This document shows positions 29,331 to 39,034 of a DNA stretch of 64,000 nucleotides, piece by piece. The DNA lies in NCBI RefSeq assembly GCF_003480915.1, contig NZ_QUKD01000001.1, positions 744,001-808,000 on the forward strand, read 5' to 3'. Each line of letters starts with the position of its first letter. The stretch's first letter is position 1. The DNA is from Parabacteroides sp. TM07-1AC (GTDB lineage Bacteria > Bacteroidota > Bacteroidia > Bacteroidales > Tannerellaceae). The notes below the pieces were generated by a model. The model was not told the DNA's origin. It was given only the letters and a program-made list of their open reading frames with translations, and ran no database searches. The position numbers and the translations under genes are program-made.

Positions 29331-29757
29331 GTTATTCATGGTATTAGCATTAGCGGTCTACTCATTCTGATTATACAAGCAAATGTTTGGTTAGGTCAAT
29401 AATTTATAAACAAAAAATCTAAGACTAAAATAAAATAAAGTTCATCCATTCTAATGCTATTTCAATTAACATCACTTAGTATTAATATTAAACTGCAATA
29501 ACTATTCGTTCAAACCATCATTGCCGTCTCTCTTAATTGAGATATGCGAATTTACGAAGCAAATACGGGAGTTCTATTTCGCAAATAAGGTATTTTGAGA
29601 CGCGTCTATTTCTCATTCAAGTATTTACCGACTCGTCTTTTTCGAAAATAAGTAACATGGAGACACTTTAACGTCTATTGTTGCGTTTTCCGAAACAATA
29701 CGCATTGTTTATTGTTTAATAATTGAACATATATATTATTTAAAAGGGAGAATTGGA
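29331..29757. other. Gene-free AT-rich stretch upstream of BetR-like regulator
   Basis: I see no coding region or TAnnTTTG box here. AGACGCGTCT at about 29599-29608 is a perfect 10-bp palindrome, with related GACTCGTCT and GAGAC...CGTCT motifs downstream. The last 60 bp are very AT-rich and lead into an AAAGGGAG ribosome-binding site. Confidence 0.5.
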
Positions 29758-30720
29758 ATGAATACAGATGTATTAAATACAAATCTGATCGAGGTAATGA
29801 AAGATAAAATTCCGGATGGGGTCAACTTAGCGAACACCCTGATGGATATTCTTTATATAGGAAAAGAAGCCGTATACAGAAGATTACGCGGCGAAGTCCC
29901 TTTCACCCTCAATGAAGCTTCTATAATTTCAAAAAAATTGGGAGTTTCCCTGGATCAGATCGTGGGTATAAGCTATACTAATAACGCAATGTTCGACCTG
30001 AATCTTTTACATTATTCAGATCCTATCAAAACGTATTACGCGATTCTTGACCACTATGTTGAATTATTTGAATCCTTACGGGATGATCCGACCTCGGAAC
30101 TTAGTACGGCTTCAAATATGATCCCCCAGACTTATTACCTGAAATACGATAATTTGTCCAGGTTCCGGCTATTCAAATGGATGTACCAGAATGAAAAGGT
30201 AAATTGTGTAAAGTACTTTTCAGAACTGAATATACCAGATGATCTCAAACGCGCCCAAAAGGCATTCGTAGAAGCAAGCTCATATATACAGACTACGCAT
30301 TATATATGGGATAGCATGATGTTTCATTATCTGGTGAACGACATAAAGTATTTCGCCAGTGTTCATTTAATTACAGAAGAAGAAGTCACCAAACTACAGG
30401 AGGAACTCCTGCAACTATTAAACGATCTGGAAACAATCGCTTCCAGAGGGAAATTTGATTCAGGTAAGGATATACATATATATATATCCAACATCAATTT
30501 TGAAGCCACATACAACTATGTGGAAACATCGAACCAGCAATTAAGTCTGATCCGGATTTTTTCAATCAACTCGATCACTTCGAGGGATAAAGAGATGTGC
30601 AAAAATATGAAGGAATGGATTCAGTCCTTACGTAAATTCTCCACGATGATATCCGAAAGCGGCGAAATGCAACGGATACAATTCTTCAAAAAACAACGGG
30701 AGATTGTAGAGAATATGTAA
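29758..30720 (+). CDS. BetR-like HTH transcriptional regulator
   Basis: 320 residues. An XRE/BetR-like helix-turn-helix covers about residues 10-70 (ANTLMDILYIGKEAVYRRLRGEVPFTLNEASIISKKL is the two-helix region, followed by GVSLDQIVG). The remaining 240 residues are a helical domain without a recognisable enzyme motif. It resembles uncharacterised Bacteroidota regulators that are often near outer-membrane or stress genes. No ligand or target can be inferred. It is monocistronic, with a good ribosome-binding site and a two-way terminator downstream. Confidence 0.7.
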   Translation: MNTDVLNTNLIEVMKDKIPDGVNLANTLMDILYIGKEAVYRRLRGEVPFTLNEASIISKKLGVSLDQIVGISYTNNAMFDLNLLHYSDPIKTYYAILDHYVELFESLRDDPTSELSTASNMIPQTYYLKYDNLSRFRLFKWMYQNEKVNCVKYFSELNIPDDLKRAQKAFVEASSYIQTTHYIWDSMMFHYLVNDIKYFASVHLITEEEVTKLQEELLQLLNDLETIASRGKFDSGKDIHIYISNINFEATYNYVETSNQQLSLIRIFSINSITSRDKEMCKNMKEWIQSLRKFSTMISESGEMQRIQFFKKQREIVENM

Positions 30721-30749
30721 TAAGGCATGAGTTTTTATGTTACTATAAT

Positions 30750-30792
30750 TGAAAAAGGACGGTTATCTTCTATAGATTTCCGTCCTTTTCAT
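30750..30792. terminator. Bidirectional terminator
   Basis: AAAAGGACGG (30753-30762) pairs with CCGTCCTTTT (30780-30789). The hairpin lies between the convergent regulator and thiazole synthase genes, with A and T runs on its flanks. Confidence 0.85.
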
Positions 30793-30811
30793 ATGATATC
30801 ATTATCAGATC

Positions 30812-31582
30812 TTACTTATCCAGCTTTTCACAGATAAGTTCTGCGGCTTTCTTTCCGCTCATCAGCATACCGCCGAAGATCGGCCCCATACGGAAACTTC
30901 CGCTAACTCCGTTGGCAGCCATACCGGAAACAAATAATCCCGGATAGATCTCTTTTGTGTTTTCAACGGTAGTCTGTTCACCCAGTTCCACATTCAATGA
31001 ACGTTCACCGATCACACCGCCTGTCGGGGTATTCAGTCGGATATCGTTCTTGCGGGCAACTGTACGGGCTACTTCGCAGTCATGTCCTGTACCTTCCAAT
31101 ACAGCTTTAGCCATAATAGTCAGCGGGTCCACATGCATACCTTCGCGGATTACCGGAGCCCAGTTCACTACAACACCGGCTACGGCATCGTTATGGAATA
31201 CTACGTCTTCCACCGAATAACAGTTAAAGATAGTAGCACCGGCTTTTGTTGCCTGATAGATCAATGCAGAAGTAGTATGAACTGAATCCATTATATAAGT
31301 ACCGTTGCCTGCATCATGATAAGAAACACCCAGTTCCTTTATGATCGGCATAGCTTCTTCCTGTACGACAATATCATTAAACATCATAGCACCGCCCCAC
31401 ATACCTCCGCCGGGAGCCAGTTTACGGTCGAAAAGAGCCACTTTCTTACCGGCTTTAGCCAAATAATAAGCTGCTACGATACCGGAAGGACCACCACCTA
31501 CGATAGCCACATCAATTGATAAGTTGCTCTTCAGTTTTGCAAAATAAGAGTCAATAATTCCTGTTGAAACGATCTGTTCCAT
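30812..31582 (-). CDS. Sulfide-dependent thiazole synthase (Thi4 family)
   Basis: 256 residues. The Rossmann motif VAIVGGGPSGIVAAYYLAK is at about 25-43, PGGGMWGGAMMF at about 57-68, and the C-terminal SGSFRMGPIFGGM is typical. The position that is the sulfur-donating Cys in yeast Thi4 is His150 here (MHVDPLT). This is the archaeal-type variant known to use free sulfide catalytically instead of destroying itself. It makes the ADP-thiazole precursor of thiamin from NAD and glycine. A TPP riboswitch precedes it, so it is shut off when thiamin is plentiful. No other thiamin gene is in the window. Confidence 0.93.
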   Translation of the reverse strand: MEQIVSTGIIDSYFAKLKSNLSIDVAIVGGGPSGIVAAYYLAKAGKKVALFDRKLAPGGGMWGGAMMFNDIVVQEEAMPIIKELGVSYHDAGNGTYIMDSVHTTSALIYQATKAGATIFNCYSVEDVVFHNDAVAGVVVNWAPVIREGMHVDPLTIMAKAVLEGTGHDCEVARTVARKNDIRLNTPTGGVIGERSLNVELGEQTTVENTKEIYPGLFVSGMAANGVSGSFRMGPIFGGMLMSGKKAAELICEKLDK

Positions 31583-31650
31583 TACATTAAATAATTAGTG
31601 TTTAAACATCAGAGAGCACATAGAGGTAAAGCTCTCCTTTATTTAGCAAT

Positions 31651-31731
31651 TCTACCGATTCTCCCTTCACGGCATTACCCGGGCAGGTTCTATGGGTATA
31701 ATCTCAGCCTGTATATTAAGGCACCCCTATG
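31651..31731 (-). promoter_or_regulatory. TPP (THI-box) riboswitch
   Basis: Read leftward, the conserved pieces appear in order: GGGGTGCC, GGCTGAGA, ACCC, GAACCTG, CCGGGTAATGCC and GAAGGGA. Downstream, GAGAGC (31636-31631) can pair with GCTCTC (31617-31612) and may be part of the expression platform; no T run follows it. Confidence 0.95.
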
Positions 31732-31742
31732 ATAAGTCGCAG

Positions 31743-31750
31743 CAAAGATA
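31743..31750 (-). promoter_or_regulatory. -7 box of the riboswitch-controlled transcript
   Basis: The minus strand reads TATCTTTG, placing the transcript start just before the TPP aptamer. It overlaps the last codons region of the upstream kinase-like gene's 3' side. Confidence 0.6.
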
Positions 31751-31755
31751 ATAAA

Positions 31756-32397
31756 TTATCCGAAATGTGGCGGCCGCTTATTCATTTTCCGTTCAACAAA
31801 GTCTTTGATAAACCCGACTGTTTCGTCTACACCCAATACAGATACATCGATAGAGAAATTATAGGAAGAAGCAACTCCCCACTCTTTATTGGTGTAATAA
31901 TTATAGTAAGCGGCACGCGATTTATCGGTTTTCATCATCAATTCTTTTGCCTGCTCGACAGTTACATCTTGTCTTTCTATAATACGCTGGATACGATGTT
32001 CGGGAGTGGTATGAATAAAGAAACTCAGGCAGTCGGGATCGTCACGCAGGATATAGTCTGCACAACGTCCTACCAAGACACACGACTGCTCAGCCGCCAA
32101 CTTGCGGATAGCGTCACTCTGAAACTTGAATAATCCGTCGTTCGACAAAATGTCGTTGTAAGGTGTAAACATTCCCATATAGGAATATCCCATCGTAAAT
32201 GCATATGACAGTCCGCTGGAAGCCCGTTCGTCCGCTTTCTCAAAAAACTCCTCACTCAAGCCGCTCTCTTTCGCTGCTATCGCCATCAGTTCCTTATCAT
32301 AATAAGCGATGCCCAGCGCTTTCGCCAACTTCTGCCCTACTTCTCGTCCACCGCTGCCAAATTGACGGCCAATGGTCAATATGATCTTGTTATCCAT
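31756..32397 (-). CDS. Cytidylate kinase-like family protein
   Basis: 213 residues. It is a P-loop protein of the AAA_26/cytidylate-kinase-like group: TIGRQFGSGGREVGQKLAK gives the nucleotide loop at about 7-25, then LGIAYYDKELM, VLVGRCADYILRD and the arginine-rich RIQRIIERQ lid. These proteins are common in Bacteroidales and distinct from Cmk proper; the phosphate acceptor is unknown. The stop codon is 6 bp before the riboswitch promoter. A weak -7 box (TATATTTA) may lie upstream. Confidence 0.8.
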   Translation of the reverse strand: MDNKIILTIGRQFGSGGREVGQKLAKALGIAYYDKELMAIAAKESGLSEEFFEKADERASSGLSYAFTMGYSYMGMFTPYNDILSNDGLFKFQSDAIRKLAAEQSCVLVGRCADYILRDDPDCLSFFIHTTPEHRIQRIIERQDVTVEQAKELMMKTDKSRAAYYNYYTNKEWGVASSYNFSIDVSVLGVDETVGFIKDFVERKMNKRPPHFG

Positions 32398-32442
32398 AAA
32401 TTACCAGATTTGATTATCCTGCGATAAATATACAATATTTTT

Positions 32443-33795
32443 TTAGTTTGGTACATGTTTAAACTTCCTGAATTGATTTACCAGTACAATTGCTGTTACG
32501 ACCGTTGCGATCGTGTCGGCTACCGGCATACTGATCCAGACACCTAACGTTCCGAAGAAACGGGGAAGGATGATCAAACAAGGGATCAGGAATAATAACT
32601 GACGGGTAAGCGACAAAAAGATCGCTTTCTTTGACATACCGATCGAAAGGAAGAAGTTGGTTGCCACCATCTGGAACCCCACGATCGGGAAGACGGCAAA
32701 TACGATATGAAGACCGAACACGGCAGCTTTCACCAATTCATCGTCGGTTGTAAACATATTCACAATCAGGGTCGGGAACAACTGGCATAACAGGAAACCC
32801 GTCGTTGCAACGCCTATCGCCCACTTCATCGTCAGCTTGGTCACTTCCGTCACACGAGGATATAAACGGGCGCCGAAATTATATCCGGCAATCGGCTGCA
32901 TACCCTGGTTGAAGCCCATAATGATCATTACAAATAGGAAGATGATACGGTTTACAATACCATAGGCCCCGATAGCCATATCTCCGCCATATTCCTTCAA
33001 TCCACGGTTGATCAGGATAACGATCAGACAAGAACAGAGATTCATCAGGAAAGGGGACATACCGATATACAGGATACCTTTTACTATCTCCTTCTTCAAT
33101 TTATAAATACCTTTCTTAAAATGAAGCAATTGCGACGGTCTGGAAAAATGGATCATCTGCCCGGCCAGTGAAATCACCTGAGAAATCACAGTTGCCCATG
33201 CAGAACCTTTGATTCCCCAGCCGAATCCAAAGATAAAGATCGGATTCAATATACAGTTTATCACGACCGAAGCCAGTGTCGCATACATGGCCAGTTTCGG
33301 GAAACCGGATGAACGCAATACGGCATTCAATCCCAAATACATGTGTGTAACCACATTTCCATAGAGAATAATCTGCATATAATCGCGTGCATACGATATC
33401 GTATTCTCACTAGCCCCGAAGAAATAAAGGATCGGATCGAGAAGGAACAAAAAGACAAACGTAAAAGCGACGCCGAGAAGAACATTCAGCACTAATACAT
33501 TGCCGAGAACCCGGTTTGCACCCTCGTAATCTTTCTGCCCTAATTTAACAGACACAAGCGTAGAAGCCCCTACCCCGACCAACGAACCGAAAGCTGCCGC
33601 CAGGTTCATAAGCGGAAAGGTCAGAGCCAAACCGGAGATAGCCAGCGGCCCAACTCCATGTCCGATAAAAATACTGTCTGCCATATTATAAAGCGAAGAT
33701 GCCGTCATGGCGATAATCGCCGGAATAGCGTATTGCGTAAGCAGTTTTCCAATACGTTCAGTACCTAATACCAAAGGAGAGTTTTCTTTTGCCAT
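32443..33795 (-). CDS. MATE family efflux transporter
   Basis: 450 residues with 12 predicted membrane helices in two homologous halves, typical of MATE/DinF Na+ or H+ antiporters (ATSLYNMADSIFIGHG-like TASSLYNMADSIFIGHGVG in TM1-2). It probably exports cationic drugs or metabolites; the substrate is unknown. I chose the ATG at 33795. A TTG 9 bp upstream adds three residues and falls closer to the -7 box at 33813-33820. It is divergent from the methionine-sulfoxide reductase gene. Confidence 0.9.
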   Translation of the reverse strand: MAKENSPLVLGTERIGKLLTQYAIPAIIAMTASSLYNMADSIFIGHGVGPLAISGLALTFPLMNLAAAFGSLVGVGASTLVSVKLGQKDYEGANRVLGNVLVLNVLLGVAFTFVFLFLLDPILYFFGASENTISYARDYMQIILYGNVVTHMYLGLNAVLRSSGFPKLAMYATLASVVINCILNPIFIFGFGWGIKGSAWATVISQVISLAGQMIHFSRPSQLLHFKKGIYKLKKEIVKGILYIGMSPFLMNLCSCLIVILINRGLKEYGGDMAIGAYGIVNRIIFLFVMIIMGFNQGMQPIAGYNFGARLYPRVTEVTKLTMKWAIGVATTGFLLCQLFPTLIVNMFTTDDELVKAAVFGLHIVFAVFPIVGFQMVATNFFLSIGMSKKAIFLSLTRQLLFLIPCLIILPRFFGTLGVWISMPVADTIATVVTAIVLVNQFRKFKHVPN

Positions 33796-33812
33796 AAAAA
33801 CCAATTGATATG

Positions 33813-33820
33813 CAAAGGTA
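33813..33820 (-). promoter_or_regulatory. -7 box of MATE gene
   Basis: TACCTTTG on the minus strand, 17 bp before the ATG. The identical box occurs at 33842 on the other strand, making a compact divergent promoter pair. Confidence 0.65.
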
Positions 33821-33841
33821 CGGATATTTCCGATTAATTTT

Positions 33842-33849
33842 TACCTTTG
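33842..33849 (+). promoter_or_regulatory. -7 box of free-Met-sulfoxide reductase gene
   Basis: TACCTTTG, a perfect TAnnTTTG, 22 bp before the ATG at 33872. Confidence 0.65.
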
Positions 33850-33871
33850 TTCTACTATAATAGTTTAAAAG

Positions 33872-34339
33872 ATGGCAGAGAACTTAATCATAAGCATTGG
33901 AAATAAAGAGCAGCAGTATCAAACACTATTCCCCCAGATAGAGTCATTACTGGCTGGTGAAAACGACACGATCGCCAATATGGCAAATGTAGCAGCGGCA
34001 CTGAAACAGACATTCAATTTCTTTTGGGTCGGTTTCTATATCGTCAAAGACGATATGCTGGTGCTCGCTCCTTTTCAGGGACCGATAGCTTGCACACGTA
34101 TCCGGTATGGCAAAGGCGTTTGCGGTACGGCATGGAAAGAAACAGCCACTCAAATTGTTCCAGACGTAGATCTATTCCCCGGACATATAGCCTGTAACTC
34201 CGATTCGAAATCTGAAATTGTAGTTCCGGTTATTCGTGACGGGAAAGTGGTAGCCGTACTCGATATCGACAGCGATGAGTTGAATAGTTTCGATGAGACA
34301 GATGCTGTTTATCTGGAGAAGATATGCCGGTTGATTTAA
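33872..34339 (+). CDS. GAF-domain free methionine-(R)-sulfoxide reductase
   Basis: 155 residues forming a single GAF domain. Three Cys at 74, 84 and 108 (PIACTRI, GVCGTAW, GHIACNSDS) have the same spacing as Cys84/94/118 of E. coli fRMsr, the residues that carry out the thiol chemistry. It should reduce free methionine-(R)-sulfoxide in the cytoplasm as part of oxidative-stress repair. It is monocistronic and ends at a long hairpin. Confidence 0.93.
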   Translation: MAENLIISIGNKEQQYQTLFPQIESLLAGENDTIANMANVAAALKQTFNFFWVGFYIVKDDMLVLAPFQGPIACTRIRYGKGVCGTAWKETATQIVPDVDLFPGHIACNSDSKSEIVVPVIRDGKVVAVLDIDSDELNSFDETDAVYLEKICRLI

Positions 34340-34350
34340 CCGTAACATAA

Positions 34351-34435
34351 TATAAATGAAGATGTGCCAGAATTGATATTTACCAGACGCAGATAACGCA
34401 GACGGTTTATCTATTTTGACACATCTTCATTTATA
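34351..34435. terminator. Long bidirectional hairpin
   Basis: A 19-bp arm at 34351-34369 (TATAAATGAAGATGTGCCA) is complementary to 34417-34435 with one mismatch. It lies between convergent genes, so a terminator role is likely. Confidence 0.75.
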
Positions 34436-34449
34436 GGCTTTTGTAATAT

Positions 34450-37431
34450 TTAGAAGACAATCTCTATCCTGCCATAGCAAGGGTTAGCCTCCAATATCTT
34501 ACAATAATTTCCCCAGGCAATTTCCGGATAATCCCAACGGTTGTTGACGTACAGGATCAACTGACCATCCGCACGTTTACTTGAACGGCAGGCAACAGTG
34601 GCATCCGGTGAAAGAACCGATAAGCCTTTTCCTGTATTACCGGCATTCAACGTATAGAAATAGATATTTTCTTTCATTCCTTTTGCCATCTGAGTAAGCG
34701 GGCGATCGCAATTCGCTCCGGCATCTGCCCAATAATAATAATTGTGCGTATCACTCTGCCAGGGTTGTTCCGGACGGGCTCCATAAGGCACTTTGTTCGG
34801 ATTATAGAAAGAGGTTTCTCCTTCATTGCCTGCAAAAGCACCGGAAGGATAATAGCTCCAATGTCCCCGGCGTTTCCATTTCAGCCGGTCCATCGTTTCA
34901 GGAAGATGGAAAGAAAGACCTGTTTCACGCAGGAAACCATTCGGTTGTCCGTTCGTCAGGTAATTGATTTCCATACGTCCTTCGAGAGAGATCAATAGAC
35001 GGATATCCGTATCCACATCATTATAACGACCATTCAGGATAACCAGGACATTATCGCCTTGTTTTGTATAAGTGATGCTCTGCTTCTGCCAGTCGGCATC
35101 CGATGTAAGGAACTTGGTTGCACTCTTACGCACTTCGGCTCCCGTCAGATGGTTCAGGTTGATATCCAGATTCAGGAAAGGACCTTTTTCTATAAAGACC
35201 TGTCCGTCGGCCGTTGCATGACAGATCAGGCCGGTTTCTTTACTGAACGGGATTTCAAAACGATCGCCTTTTACCACGATACGGTCAGCACTTTCCTCGA
35301 CCAGTAGCGAACCTTTACGATCCGGTTGCGGCAGTGTGATTTTAGGTTGCCCTAATGTGACAAGCGAGGCATCGATCAAATCTCCCTCCGCTGTAAGGAA
35401 ACTGACAAGCAGTTCGCCGCCTTCTTTCCAGTCTTCAGCGGGAAGGATCAGGACACCTTTCTGATGCGGTTCGATGGAAGCCATCCGGATATCTTTTTCC
35501 ATCCCGTTATATTGGTAACGTACTTTTATCTCATTCAAGTTCGTATGATCGAAACGGTTATATACCGGAAGAACCAGACGTTCACCCGTTGTATAATCAC
35601 TGACCTGCTCCGCTAACAGGCGTACAGGTGAATAGGCTTTCTTAGTAGACCAAAACTCCGGTTTCTCACGACGCCAAACATCTACAATACCCCATTCGCC
35701 ATATCCTACGCAGTTTCCCTGAAAGTCTTCCGGCTTGGCAGTACGGGCAAACTCCTTCCAGAAAGAAGTACCCATCTTAGGCTCGGGTAACATAAATGTC
35801 TCGTCGATATATCCCCAGATGGCACCGCCCAAACCGCCGGGAGCATCGAACAAACCGCTCCACATCTTATCGAGGGAGATTCCCCAGAACTCACGGATAT
35901 TCGGATCGTCCTGCAATGTTTTATAGGTATAGCAAGCAGGATGTGCCCATTCGTCGAAAAGAGCCGGAATACCATGTCCTTGGAAGTTACGGGTGGCGCG
36001 TCCCCATTGGTTCAGGTTTCCATCCACATCCTGATAATGCATGCTCAGAATATCATATATCGGCTTCTTCTCGCCTACCGAACCGGGATAACTGAAGATA
36101 ACAGGGCGAGTCGTATCCGTCGCTTTCACCCAATCCCAACAAGCCTGAAAATTCTTTCCGTACACACTCTCATTACCGATCGACCAGAAAAGGATCGATG
36201 GATGCGAGCGGAACGACTTTACCATTTCACGGCATTGCGACAAATAACGAGGTGTAAACTCGGCACTATCCTGTGTCTTTCCCGGCGCATAATTCTTCTG
36301 ACGATAGGTATCGACAAAACAAACAGCCGTCTCACTCTCTACATAGATACCGAAGCGGTCGCAGAAATTAAGGAAATGTTCCGAAGGCGGATAATGCGAG
36401 GTACGCACAAAATTCATATTCGACTGTTTGAAACGGATCGCATCCAGGCTATCGAGTTCAACCGTCGTAGTACGTCCCAATGTCGGATGGATATCATGAC
36501 GGCAAGCACCGCGTAACTTGACCGGCTTTCCGTTAACCAGCATACGGTCTTTTACGATCTTTACATCCCGGAAACCTATTTTCTTAGTGAAACGGCCAAT
36601 CTCCTTTCCTCCTTCACGAAGGGCTACGGTAAGGGTATAAAGGTTCGGATGCTCGGCATCCCATTTCAAAGGGGCAGACACCGGAAGTTCATGGATATTA
36701 TCATTCTCTTTCAGTGCAAAAACAGATTGAGACAACGGAACATTCTTTCCGGAAGGATCGGTCAAGGCATAGGTAACCTCTGTATTTCCCGTGGTCCTAC
36801 CGGTATAGGATACTTTCAGCACGGCATCGCGGTAAAGCGTATCGAGGTGTGTCTCCGCTGCAAAATTAAAGAAACAGGTTTCCGGCAAAGCAAAAACAGT
36901 CACATCACGCAGGATACCGCCTATCGGATGATGGGCGTATCCGGAAGCATAAGAGATATCGTCTATACGGTCAGTTACATCCAGTTGTATCTCATTTTTC
37001 GCACCCGGACGAACATAATCCGTCACGTCCGTTTCCCAACGGGTAAAGCCGCCATGATGCTCACGGACCTGTTTTCCGTTTATTGAAAGAACTGCATGGC
37101 TATATACACCATCGAAACGTAGTATCGTACGTTTGCCTTTATAATCCGCAGGAAGAGTGAATGATTTACGATAAAGGTATGGAGTATCGTGTTGGATGGC
37201 ATAACCTTGCATAGCCAATTCGCCGGGAACCTGGACGGTATTCCATTTTCCTTTCGGAGAAAAACGGAATTGCCAATCGCCATTCAATAGCAAAGAGGGT
37301 GAATCTACCCCCGCTATTTTACAAGGGATCAGGAAAGAAGACTCCGGAGAGAGTGTCTCCGATGAACCTATCGCACCTATTCCCTGACTGAGCAGGAAAC
37401 AACTACTCAAGAGTAATAATGTTTTTTTCAT
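34450..37431 (-). CDS. Secreted glycoside hydrolase family 2 enzyme (beta-galactosidase-like)
   Basis: 993 residues from the ATG at 37431, where a signal peptide begins (MKKTLLLLSSCFLLSQGIGA). An upstream GTG/TTG extension would mask the signal and is rejected. Order: jelly-roll sugar-binding domain, Ig-like domain, TIM barrel, then C-terminal beta domains. The acid/base Glu421 is in WSIGNES and the nucleophile Glu494 in LFDEWAH. It should cleave a beta-linked terminal sugar in the periplasm. It is the last gene of the catabolic operon, 35 bp after the symporter gene, so its product is probably imported by that transporter. Confidence 0.9.
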   Translation of the reverse strand: MKKTLLLLSSCFLLSQGIGAIGSSETLSPESSFLIPCKIAGVDSPSLLLNGDWQFRFSPKGKWNTVQVPGELAMQGYAIQHDTPYLYRKSFTLPADYKGKRTILRFDGVYSHAVLSINGKQVREHHGGFTRWETDVTDYVRPGAKNEIQLDVTDRIDDISYASGYAHHPIGGILRDVTVFALPETCFFNFAAETHLDTLYRDAVLKVSYTGRTTGNTEVTYALTDPSGKNVPLSQSVFALKENDNIHELPVSAPLKWDAEHPNLYTLTVALREGGKEIGRFTKKIGFRDVKIVKDRMLVNGKPVKLRGACRHDIHPTLGRTTTVELDSLDAIRFKQSNMNFVRTSHYPPSEHFLNFCDRFGIYVESETAVCFVDTYRQKNYAPGKTQDSAEFTPRYLSQCREMVKSFRSHPSILFWSIGNESVYGKNFQACWDWVKATDTTRPVIFSYPGSVGEKKPIYDILSMHYQDVDGNLNQWGRATRNFQGHGIPALFDEWAHPACYTYKTLQDDPNIREFWGISLDKMWSGLFDAPGGLGGAIWGYIDETFMLPEPKMGTSFWKEFARTAKPEDFQGNCVGYGEWGIVDVWRREKPEFWSTKKAYSPVRLLAEQVSDYTTGERLVLPVYNRFDHTNLNEIKVRYQYNGMEKDIRMASIEPHQKGVLILPAEDWKEGGELLVSFLTAEGDLIDASLVTLGQPKITLPQPDRKGSLLVEESADRIVVKGDRFEIPFSKETGLICHATADGQVFIEKGPFLNLDINLNHLTGAEVRKSATKFLTSDADWQKQSITYTKQGDNVLVILNGRYNDVDTDIRLLISLEGRMEINYLTNGQPNGFLRETGLSFHLPETMDRLKWKRRGHWSYYPSGAFAGNEGETSFYNPNKVPYGARPEQPWQSDTHNYYYWADAGANCDRPLTQMAKGMKENIYFYTLNAGNTGKGLSVLSPDATVACRSSKRADGQLILYVNNRWDYPEIAWGNYCKILEANPCYGRIEIVF

Positions 37432-37466
37432 GTATGTTTCATGTTTTATAGTTGTTATTTCTAATG

Positions 37467-39029
37467 TCACCACCAGAACCAATAGAATGCAACCAATATA
37501 GCTATCACGACCAACGACAGGATATTGAACAGGCGGCTCGTATGAAATAATCCGAGCCGGTGTGTCGTATAGGCATTCTCCATCGGCTTACGGCTACCCA
37601 GTAGGATGATCAATCCGCAACAGAGGAAGAAAACGATCATCATACGATCCATCCACGGTAAACCGGGACAGAGGAACTTCATCAACGTAGAGAATACAAA
37701 CGATCCGAAAGCAGCCGCTAATGCTCCGTTTGCCGTCGCCCGTTTATAAAAGAACCCAGCCAGGAAGATCGACAAAGCACCCGGACTGATAAATCCGGTG
37801 AACTCTTGAATATACTGGAACGCCTGATCCAGTCCCGACAACATCGGTGCGATCAATACGGCAACCAGCAACGACCCAAAACTCGCCCATCTTCCGGTCT
37901 TTACCAGCTCATGCTGCCCGGCTTCCTTCCTGAAAAAGGACTTATAAATATCCATTGTAAAGATAGTGGATATACTGTTCATCATCGAAGCCAGCGAACT
38001 GACAATCGCTGCCGTCAACGCCGCAAAAGCAATCCCTTTCACTCCTACCGGAAGCAGGTTGCTGAGTAGCCAGGGATAAGCCTCGTCCGACTTTTCCAAC
38101 GGAGCATTCAAAGCAAACGCAGCAATCCCCGGTATCACAACCAGCAACGGAACCAACAGTTTGATAAACCCGGCAAACAACATACCGTTCTGTGCCTCTC
38201 CCACCGATTTGGCAGCCAAAGCCCGTTGAATAATATATTGGTTACATCCCCAGTAATACAAGTTTGCCACCCACAGTCCACCGAGAATAACAGAGATACC
38301 GGGCAAGTCCTTATAGCTCGGATGCGATTTATCGAGGATCAGATGAAACTTATCTTCCGCCTGTGCATATAGGTTCGTGACACCCTGCCATACTCCTTCA
38401 CCGGCACCCAGCAGGTCCAAAGCAATATAAGTCGTTATCAGTCCGCCTCCAATAAGGAAGATTACCTGAATGACATCAGTCAAAGCAACCGCTTTCAATC
38501 CTCCGTAGATAGAGTAGATACCGGCAAAGGCAGCCAATCCGACTACTCCCCAAAACAGAGGAATACCCATGACCTTCTCGATCGTCAATGCTCCGAGATA
38601 CAGTATCGAAGTCAGGTTGATAAAGATAAAAACTGCCAGCCAGAAGACAGCCATGACCGTCTTCACCCGCTTATCGAACCGCTCTTCCAGGAACTGCGGC
38701 ATCGTGAATATCTTCTTTTCCAGAAATATCGGAATAAAGTATTTGGCTACGATAATCAATCCCAATGCAGCGATCCATTCATAAGTGGCCATTGCCAGCC
38801 CGATCGCATACCCGGAGCCGGACATACCGACAAACTGTTCGGCAGAGATGTTCGACGCAATGATCGAAGCACCGATCGCCCACCAGGCAAGTCCGCGTCC
38901 GGCAAGGAAATAATCGCCGGCATCCCGTTCTTCGCCTTTCTTCTTTCGTGAGACAAACAATCCTACGAAGAGGATCAGGGCACAGTAAGCAATAAAAACA
39001 ATCAGATCTATTGTGTTCATGGTATTCAT
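37467..39029 (-). CDS. Sodium/solute symporter (SSS family, SGLT-like)
   Basis: 520 residues and about 13-14 membrane helices with family motifs AGRGLAWWAIGASIIASNISAEQ-type (GDYFLAGRGLAWWAIG) and ISAEQFVGMSGSGYA. It should carry a sugar or sugar acid into the cell with sodium. It starts 5 bp after the SDR gene and precedes the GH2 gene, tying transport to glycan cleavage and to the oxidative pathway encoded upstream. Confidence 0.92.
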   Translation of the reverse strand: MNTMNTIDLIVFIAYCALILFVGLFVSRKKKGEERDAGDYFLAGRGLAWWAIGASIIASNISAEQFVGMSGSGYAIGLAMATYEWIAALGLIIVAKYFIPIFLEKKIFTMPQFLEERFDKRVKTVMAVFWLAVFIFINLTSILYLGALTIEKVMGIPLFWGVVGLAAFAGIYSIYGGLKAVALTDVIQVIFLIGGGLITTYIALDLLGAGEGVWQGVTNLYAQAEDKFHLILDKSHPSYKDLPGISVILGGLWVANLYYWGCNQYIIQRALAAKSVGEAQNGMLFAGFIKLLVPLLVVIPGIAAFALNAPLEKSDEAYPWLLSNLLPVGVKGIAFAALTAAIVSSLASMMNSISTIFTMDIYKSFFRKEAGQHELVKTGRWASFGSLLVAVLIAPMLSGLDQAFQYIQEFTGFISPGALSIFLAGFFYKRATANGALAAAFGSFVFSTLMKFLCPGLPWMDRMMIVFFLCCGLIILLGSRKPMENAYTTHRLGLFHTSRLFNILSLVVIAILVAFYWFWW

Positions 39030-39034
39030 ATTCG

